A stretch of 64,000 nt of DNA from Sulfuricurvum sp. (lineage in GTDB: Bacteria; Campylobacterota; Campylobacteria; Campylobacterales; Sulfurimonadaceae). Numbering within the stretch: position 1 is the first letter of the stretch; each line of letters starts with the position of its first letter. Position numbers and translations under genes: made by a program. Shown here in pieces: positions 60,375 to 64,000 of the stretch. The notes under the pieces were generated by a model that worked only from the letters and a program-made list of their open reading frames with translations, did no database searches and had not been told where the DNA came from. Where the stretch lies: contig JAGXFL010000009.1 in assembly GCA_024637295.1 (NCBI GenBank), positions 62,001 to 126,000 of the forward strand, read 5' to 3'.

Positions 60375-61903
60375 ACCGCTATTTCTTAGTCATTGATGCA
60401 GGCACAGGAAGTATTCGTGCGATTATATTTGATACCCTTGGAAATCAAATTTCCATTGCACAATATGAATGGAACCATCTAGCTGAAAAGGACGTTGCAG
60501 GGTCAATGGGTTTTGATTTTCATACAGGATGGGAACTGGCCAAAAAATGCATACGTGAATCCATCGAAAAATCGAAAATCAATCTACAAGAGATCATTGC
60601 AGTATCTGCATCGAGCATGCGTGAGGGGATTTTGGTTTATGATAAGGATAAAAACGAGTTATGGGGCGTGGCAAATGTCGATTCGCGTGCAGGTGCGGAA
60701 GTAACGCAGTTGAAGCATGAGAATACAACCATGGAACGCGACTTTTATCGATCAAGCGGTCAAACGTTTGCTCTCTCTGCCGCGCCAAGACTTTTATGGC
60801 TCAAAAACAATCGACCCTCTTTGTACGAAAAAGCTGCTTCTTTTACGATGATCAGCGACTGGATACTGTTTAAACTCAGTGGTGAACTGGCGTGCGAACC
60901 TTCCAATGCCGGTACGGCAGGGGCGTTTAATCTCTCTACGAGAAATTGGGAGAAAGAGCAGTTCAGTAAATGTGGTTTAAAAGATTTGTTTGTCCCTATC
61001 TTGGAGAGCGGCGATGTACTAGGGCGTGTATCATCGAAAGCTGCCAACGAAACGGGACTAAGCACCCATACACTTGTGGTGATGGGCGGCGGTGATGTTC
61101 AAATCGGTACGGCAGGTCTGGGTGCTTCTTCTTTGGGGGATGCAGTAGTGCTAGGCGGGAGCTTTTGGCAGCAAGTGGTGAATGTCCCTGCGAATGCAAA
61201 ACTCTCCGATGCAATGCTTCTGCGTGTCAATCCCCATGTGGTACGAGGTATGTCTCAGGCTGAGGGGATAACCTTTTTTACGGGTCTTGTGATGCGGTGG
61301 TTTCGAGATACCCTTGGAAGCGGGCGAAGCTACGGCGAACTTGAAGCGATGGCCTCTAAAATTCCGGTGGGATCGTATGGGATACTTCCTATTTTTAGCG
61401 ATAGTATGAAGTATGGAGAGTGGATACACGCGAGTCCCTCCTTTGTAGGGCTTGGGATCGACAGCAGTAAATACAATGTCGGCTCCATGTTTCGGGCATT
61501 AGAAGAAAATGCGTGTATTGTAAGTGCCATCAATCTCGAAAATATCAAGGCTTTTAGCGGTGTGTCACCAACGTCTTTGATTTTCGCCAGCGGTGCATCC
61601 CAAGGGCCCCTTTGGTCACAAATATTGGCAGATGTCACAGGATTGGAAGTGAAGGTTCCGGTGGTTAAAGAAGCAACAGCATTGGGCGTGGCGATGGCAG
61701 CAGGTATCGGGGCAGGTGTTTATAGTAGTTTTGAAGAAGCGGGAAAGAACATTGTCAAAATGGAGCGTTCCTATCAGCCAAATTCAGCCAATTTTCAACC
61801 GTATCAAGAGATTAAAGAAAAATGGGCTAAAGTGTATAGCAAGCAGATGGAGTTGGTTCGTGAGGGTACGCTGGAACCTATGTGGAAGGCACCCGGGATT
61901 TAA
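60371..61903 (+). CDS. lsrK: Autoinducer-2 kinase (LsrK-like FGGY kinase)
   Basis: This 510-residue FGGY carbohydrate kinase phosphorylates a small sugar-like molecule, in LsrK the open-chain AI-2 (DPD), on its terminal hydroxyl. Its blocks match enteric LsrK in order, as I remember that protein: LVIDAGTGSIRAIIFD, SASSMREGILVYD, WGVANVDSRAGAEV, SDWILFKLSGELA, GGGDVQIGTAGLG, SFWQQVVN, VRGMSQAEGITFFTGL, LPIFSDSMKYG, VPVVKEATALGVAMAAG and a final WKAPGI. It is divergent-convergent with an LsrG-like gene and two genes from luxS, which makes AI-2. No Lsr transporter is seen. Confidence 0.85.
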   Translation: MNRYFLVIDAGTGSIRAIIFDTLGNQISIAQYEWNHLAEKDVAGSMGFDFHTGWELAKKCIRESIEKSKINLQEIIAVSASSMREGILVYDKDKNELWGVANVDSRAGAEVTQLKHENTTMERDFYRSSGQTFALSAAPRLLWLKNNRPSLYEKAASFTMISDWILFKLSGELACEPSNAGTAGAFNLSTRNWEKEQFSKCGLKDLFVPILESGDVLGRVSSKAANETGLSTHTLVVMGGGDVQIGTAGLGASSLGDAVVLGGSFWQQVVNVPANAKLSDAMLLRVNPHVVRGMSQAEGITFFTGLVMRWFRDTLGSGRSYGELEAMASKIPVGSYGILPIFSDSMKYGEWIHASPSFVGLGIDSSKYNVGSMFRALEENACIVSAINLENIKAFSGVSPTSLIFASGASQGPLWSQILADVTGLEVKVPVVKEATALGVAMAAGIGAGVYSSFEEAGKNIVKMERSYQPNSANFQPYQEIKEKWAKVYSKQMELVREGTLEPMWKAPGI

Positions 61904-62205
61904 AATCCGTAGGCTGCTTCGTCTAAAATATCGAGGTCTTCGGTATATTTGTCCTCGACAAATGGCTCGTAGTGGGATTTATAGTAAGCGTAGTGTTCGG
62001 TATGCTTATGTCCCTCTAGTGCATCATTATTTGCCCATGATTCTACTGCAAAGAACTTTTTTGGATTGCTTTGCGATTGAAAGATATAGTAAAACAGACA
62101 TCCTGGTTCTTTGATAGAGGGTGCGACCATATCTTCGAGGAGTTTTTTGACCGTTTGGATATGCTCATCTTTGGCGATGAACGTCACTTTTTTAGTAATT
62201 TTCAT
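61900..62205 (-). CDS. Antibiotic biosynthesis monooxygenase-fold protein (LsrG-like)
   Basis: This 101-residue dimeric alpha+beta barrel (ABM) protein has KVTFIAKDEHIQTVKKLL, EPGCLFYYIFQSQSNPKKFF and VESWANNDALEGHKHTEHY, the usual order of ABM elements. In the Lsr system the ABM protein LsrG isomerises phospho-AI-2 before LsrF cleaves it. Its place here, 8 nt after a class II aldolase and 4 nt overlapping the tail of lsrK, favours that role, but many ABM proteins are haem-, quinol- or unknown-function enzymes. AAGGA precedes the ATG. Confidence 0.72.
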   Translation of the reverse strand: MKITKKVTFIAKDEHIQTVKKLLEDMVAPSIKEPGCLFYYIFQSQSNPKKFFAVESWANNDALEGHKHTEHYAYYKSHYEPFVEDKYTEDLDILDEAAYGF

Positions 62206-62213
62206 ATTTTTCC

Positions 62214-63386
62214 TTATTTTTTGAGTTTAGCCTGTTCAAGTTCCCAATATTCCATTTCAAACATATCTGCAAGAGAGAGGGATATCCATGCTCCCAGCTG
62301 TTCACCGCAGATAATAGCGGTGATAGTATGATTGACGATATCCGCGATGATACGGGATTCTTTTTCATCTTTTCCCAATGCAACAGCGCCTACCCCTTTG
62401 ATAATCGCGTATCGAGGAGCGAGATCTAGACAGATGTGAGATACATTGCTGTATTTATCAAAATAGGTCTGATACTCTTGGGTAAACGTCTCGATACCTT
62501 TGGTAATATCATCTTCGATAATCGCAGGAAAAGGTTTGATACGGATGACATGTTCAGGGGTAAGTCCCCCTTGTTTCACTAGACGTTTAAGATGGGGAAA
62601 CAAGGAGAGAAGTTTCGCGCGCGGCGAATCGATTACTATAGGAAAAATAGGAGTACCGCGAACTGCGGATACGGCATCGGCAATCTCTTGGATTTGTTTT
62701 GGATCACTTTCGCCTGGACAATCACGGCAGGGGAGGGTGACATTTTGCTCAAGATACTCTTCTGCCTTCGTGACAATAGCAATCATCTTTTCATAGGCAC
62801 ATTTGGCATCATCATCAAAGGTAAAGACACCGTGATTGAGCAGTATTATCCCATCGAGGGTCTTCCAATCAATATTTTTTGTTACGTCATAGATATGTTT
62901 GGCTAGGAGGAATCCCGGCATGACATAGTCGATAAGTAGCATATTTGGGCCATACAGCTCTTTGACGAGTGTTGCTCCGTTGGGAGTATTGGTGAGCGTG
63001 ACTACTGCATCAGTATGGGTATGATCAACAAAATCAAAAGGGATGATGGCATGCAGTATTGCTTCGATCGAAGGGTTTGGAAAACTTTGATCGCTCATCG
63101 CCTCACGCTGTTCTTTGACCATCTGAGTATCACTTAGGCTCTCACGTTTTGCCATAGCAATGAGTGTCTGTAGATCAACAGGTGAGAAACCTTCTTTTTC
63201 GATGGTATCCAGATTCCAGCCACTTCCTTTGACGTATAAAATACCATCTATCTTGACAGAGGTATTCCCTCCGCCGTGTAACACTAAATCTTTACTTTGT
63301 CCCAGTAGCTGCGAGGTATAGACACGCATATCCAAGGGATCGTTGGCATACTGTTGCGCTATCGTATCATCAAAGAGGCTTTTCAT
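62214..63386 (-). CDS. Class II aldolase/adducin-family protein, long form
   Basis: This 390-residue protein has a zinc-dependent class II aldolase domain in its first 220 residues: the phosphate-binding LHGGGNTSVK (37-45), catalytic Glu108 in SIEAILHAI, zinc ligands His122 and His124 in DHTHTD and His185 in NHGVFTF. A C-terminal extension makes it resemble the N-terminal half of bifunctional rhamnulose-1-phosphate aldolase/dehydrogenases rather than the 215-residue FucA. It may cleave phospho-AI-2 in place of LsrF; this is inference from neighbours. The ATG follows AGGAA by 8 nt and TATAAT by about 30 nt. Confidence 0.8.
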   Translation of the reverse strand: MKSLFDDTIAQQYANDPLDMRVYTSQLLGQSKDLVLHGGGNTSVKIDGILYVKGSGWNLDTIEKEGFSPVDLQTLIAMAKRESLSDTQMVKEQREAMSDQSFPNPSIEAILHAIIPFDFVDHTHTDAVVTLTNTPNGATLVKELYGPNMLLIDYVMPGFLLAKHIYDVTKNIDWKTLDGIILLNHGVFTFDDDAKCAYEKMIAIVTKAEEYLEQNVTLPCRDCPGESDPKQIQEIADAVSAVRGTPIFPIVIDSPRAKLLSLFPHLKRLVKQGGLTPEHVIRIKPFPAIIEDDITKGIETFTQEYQTYFDKYSNVSHICLDLAPRYAIIKGVGAVALGKDEKESRIIADIVNHTITAIICGEQLGAWISLSLADMFEMEYWELEQAKLKK

Positions 63387-63414
63387 TATTTGAGTTCCTA
63401 GTATTAGTGGTCAA

Positions 63415-63420
63415 ATTATA
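63415..63420 (-). promoter_or_regulatory. Promoter -10 box for the aldolase-lsrG pair
   Basis: The minus strand reads ATCGCTATAATTTGACC with a perfect TATAAT, about 30 nt before the ATG at 63386. It is back-to-back with the luxS promoter. Confidence 0.55.
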
Positions 63421-63442
63421 GCGATGCAATGGTGAAATGTGT

Positions 63443-63448
63443 TACTAT
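63443..63448 (+). promoter_or_regulatory. Candidate promoter for luxS
   Basis: AAATGTGTTACTATTACTC holds TACTAT with TGTG just upstream, 35 nt before the luxS ATG. Its start point would lie near 63455. Confidence 0.4.
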
Positions 63449-63482
63449 TACTCAAAATAAAGTCAAATATTTAAGGATTACC

Positions 63483-63989
63483 ATGCCATTACTCGACAGT
63501 TTTACCGTAGATCACACTATTATGCCAGCACCTGCCGTTCGTCGTGCGAAGGGGATGAAAACACCAAGCGGAGATGATATCACTGTATTTGATCTCCGTT
63601 TTTGCCGTCCAAATGAGGCGATCTTATCACAAGAAGGGATTCATACTCTGGAACATTTGTTTGCCGGATTTATGCGAGATCATCTTAACTCGGGAAAAAC
63701 AGAGATCATCGATCTCTCTCCGATGGGATGTCGTACCGGTTTTTACATGAGTGTTATCGGAAACCCGAGTGAAGAATCAGTTGCCGAAGCCTGGGAAGCA
63801 TCAATGCATGATGTAATCGCGGTTGAGTCTCAAAACGACATCCCTGAGCTCAATCTCTATCAGTGCGGTACCTGCGCGATGCACTCACTAGCTGATGCAA
63901 AAGCGATTGCTGTAGAAGTGCTTCGTAAAGACATCGATATCATGGATAATGAAGCGTTGAAGCTTGATCTATCGAAGGTTGATCAGTAA
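63483..63989 (+). CDS. luxS: S-ribosylhomocysteine lyase
   Basis: LuxS cleaves S-ribosylhomocysteine to homocysteine and DPD, the precursor of the AI-2 signal, completing the activated methyl cycle. The 168-residue protein has the metal site HTLEH (His54, His58; Glu57 catalytic) and Cys128 in [10 protein letters not shown], with Cys83 in MGCRTGFYM as the other catalytic residue. The ATG at 63483 with AAGGA upstream is the real start; a reading from 63429 is unsupported. A TAATG overlap leads to the next gene. Confidence 0.96.
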   Translation: MPLLDSFTVDHTIMPAPAVRRAKGMKTPSGDDITVFDLRFCRPNEAILSQEGIHTLEHLFAGFMRDHLNSGKTEIIDLSPMGCRTGFYMSVIGNPSEESVAEAWEASMHDVIAVESQNDIPELNLYQCGTCAMHSLADAKAIAVEVLRKDIDIMDNEALKLDLSKVDQ

Positions 63990-64000
63990 TGTTACTTCTG
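63989..64000 (+). CDS. Start of the gene after luxS (truncated by the window)
   Basis: The luxS TAA overlaps an ATG by one base (TAATG), and four codons (MLLL) are visible before the window ends. A coupled gene is likely, but no identity can be given; an MTA/SAH nucleosidase would be a natural partner, which is speculation. Confidence 0.3.

Noticed and set aside
62214..63386. Aldolase and kinase as a methylthioribose (DHAP shunt) salvage pathway
   Set aside because: That pathway uses a short 215-residue aldolase and MTR-1-P isomerase or MTR kinase; the kinase here matches LsrK blocks instead and no isomerase is present. I keep it as a secondary option only.

Overview
The window looks like chromosomal DNA of a free-living, probably chemolithotrophic member of the Campylobacterota (Sulfuricurvum/Sulfurimonas-like). 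This rests on the combination of a cbb3 oxidase operon carrying a DUF4006 protein, MqnA of the futalosine menaquinone route, a four-subunit pyruvate:ferredoxin oxidoreductase of the kind used in the reductive TCA cycle, a Campylobacterota-type Dcd, a DUF507 protein before carA, AddAB, and AAGGA-type ribosome binding sites with extended -10 (TGnTATAAT) promoters. The genus is an inference. I found no tRNA, rRNA, CRISPR array, insertion sequence or prophage, and no stretch longer than 300 bases lacks a gene.

Region 1 (1-15300, minus strand) is one long, tightly overlapping nucleotide-sugar operon that starts with metK. It continues with a UDP-uronate 4-epimerase-like gene, the UDP-GlcNAc(3NAc)A genes (wbpA/tviB-like, wbpB, wbpD, wbpE), and then a legionaminic/nonulosonic-acid-like block: 4,6-dehydratase, LegC aminotransferase, NeuD/LegH-like acetyltransferase, glycosyltransferase, NeuB-like synthase, Gfo/Idh/MocA oxidoreductase, SpsF-like cytidylyltransferase, PtmE-like nucleotidyltransferase, class III aminotransferase and a PtmA-like SDR cut by the window edge. 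It probably feeds flagellin or surface polysaccharide glycosylation.

Region 2 (15300-37740) is mostly housekeeping: a methyltransferase plus asparagine synthetase pair, tandem GAF proteins, dcd, accBC, a chemoreceptor with a C-terminal CZB domain, a SurA-like foldase, gltX/mqnA, molybdopterin genes moaD-moaE-moeA, an MFS carrier, rdgB, uppP, a class V aminotransferase with hisZ and purA, a displaced fliJ-motE pair, and DUF507-carA.

Region 3 (37840-47880) is the ccoNOQP operon followed by small membrane proteins (including a 33-residue one), a TPM-like protein, a FixH-like protein and the addBA recombination nuclease-helicase, all one way. Region 4 (47900-56800) has rplM-rpsI, head-to-head LTA-synthase-like and EptA-like phospho-transferases, a porin, an alpha-carbonic anhydrase, a lone peptide-binding protein and a HAD phosphatase. 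Region 5 (56890-60070) is porCDAB.

Region 6 (60170-63989) is the most unusual part. luxS is divergent from a class II aldolase plus an LsrG-like monooxygenase-fold protein, and these converge on a small ORF plus an LsrK (AI-2 kinase) homologue. Together they look like a compact route that makes and then phosphorylates and breaks down AI-2/DPD, without the Lsr transporter, LsrR or LsrF of enteric bacteria within the window.
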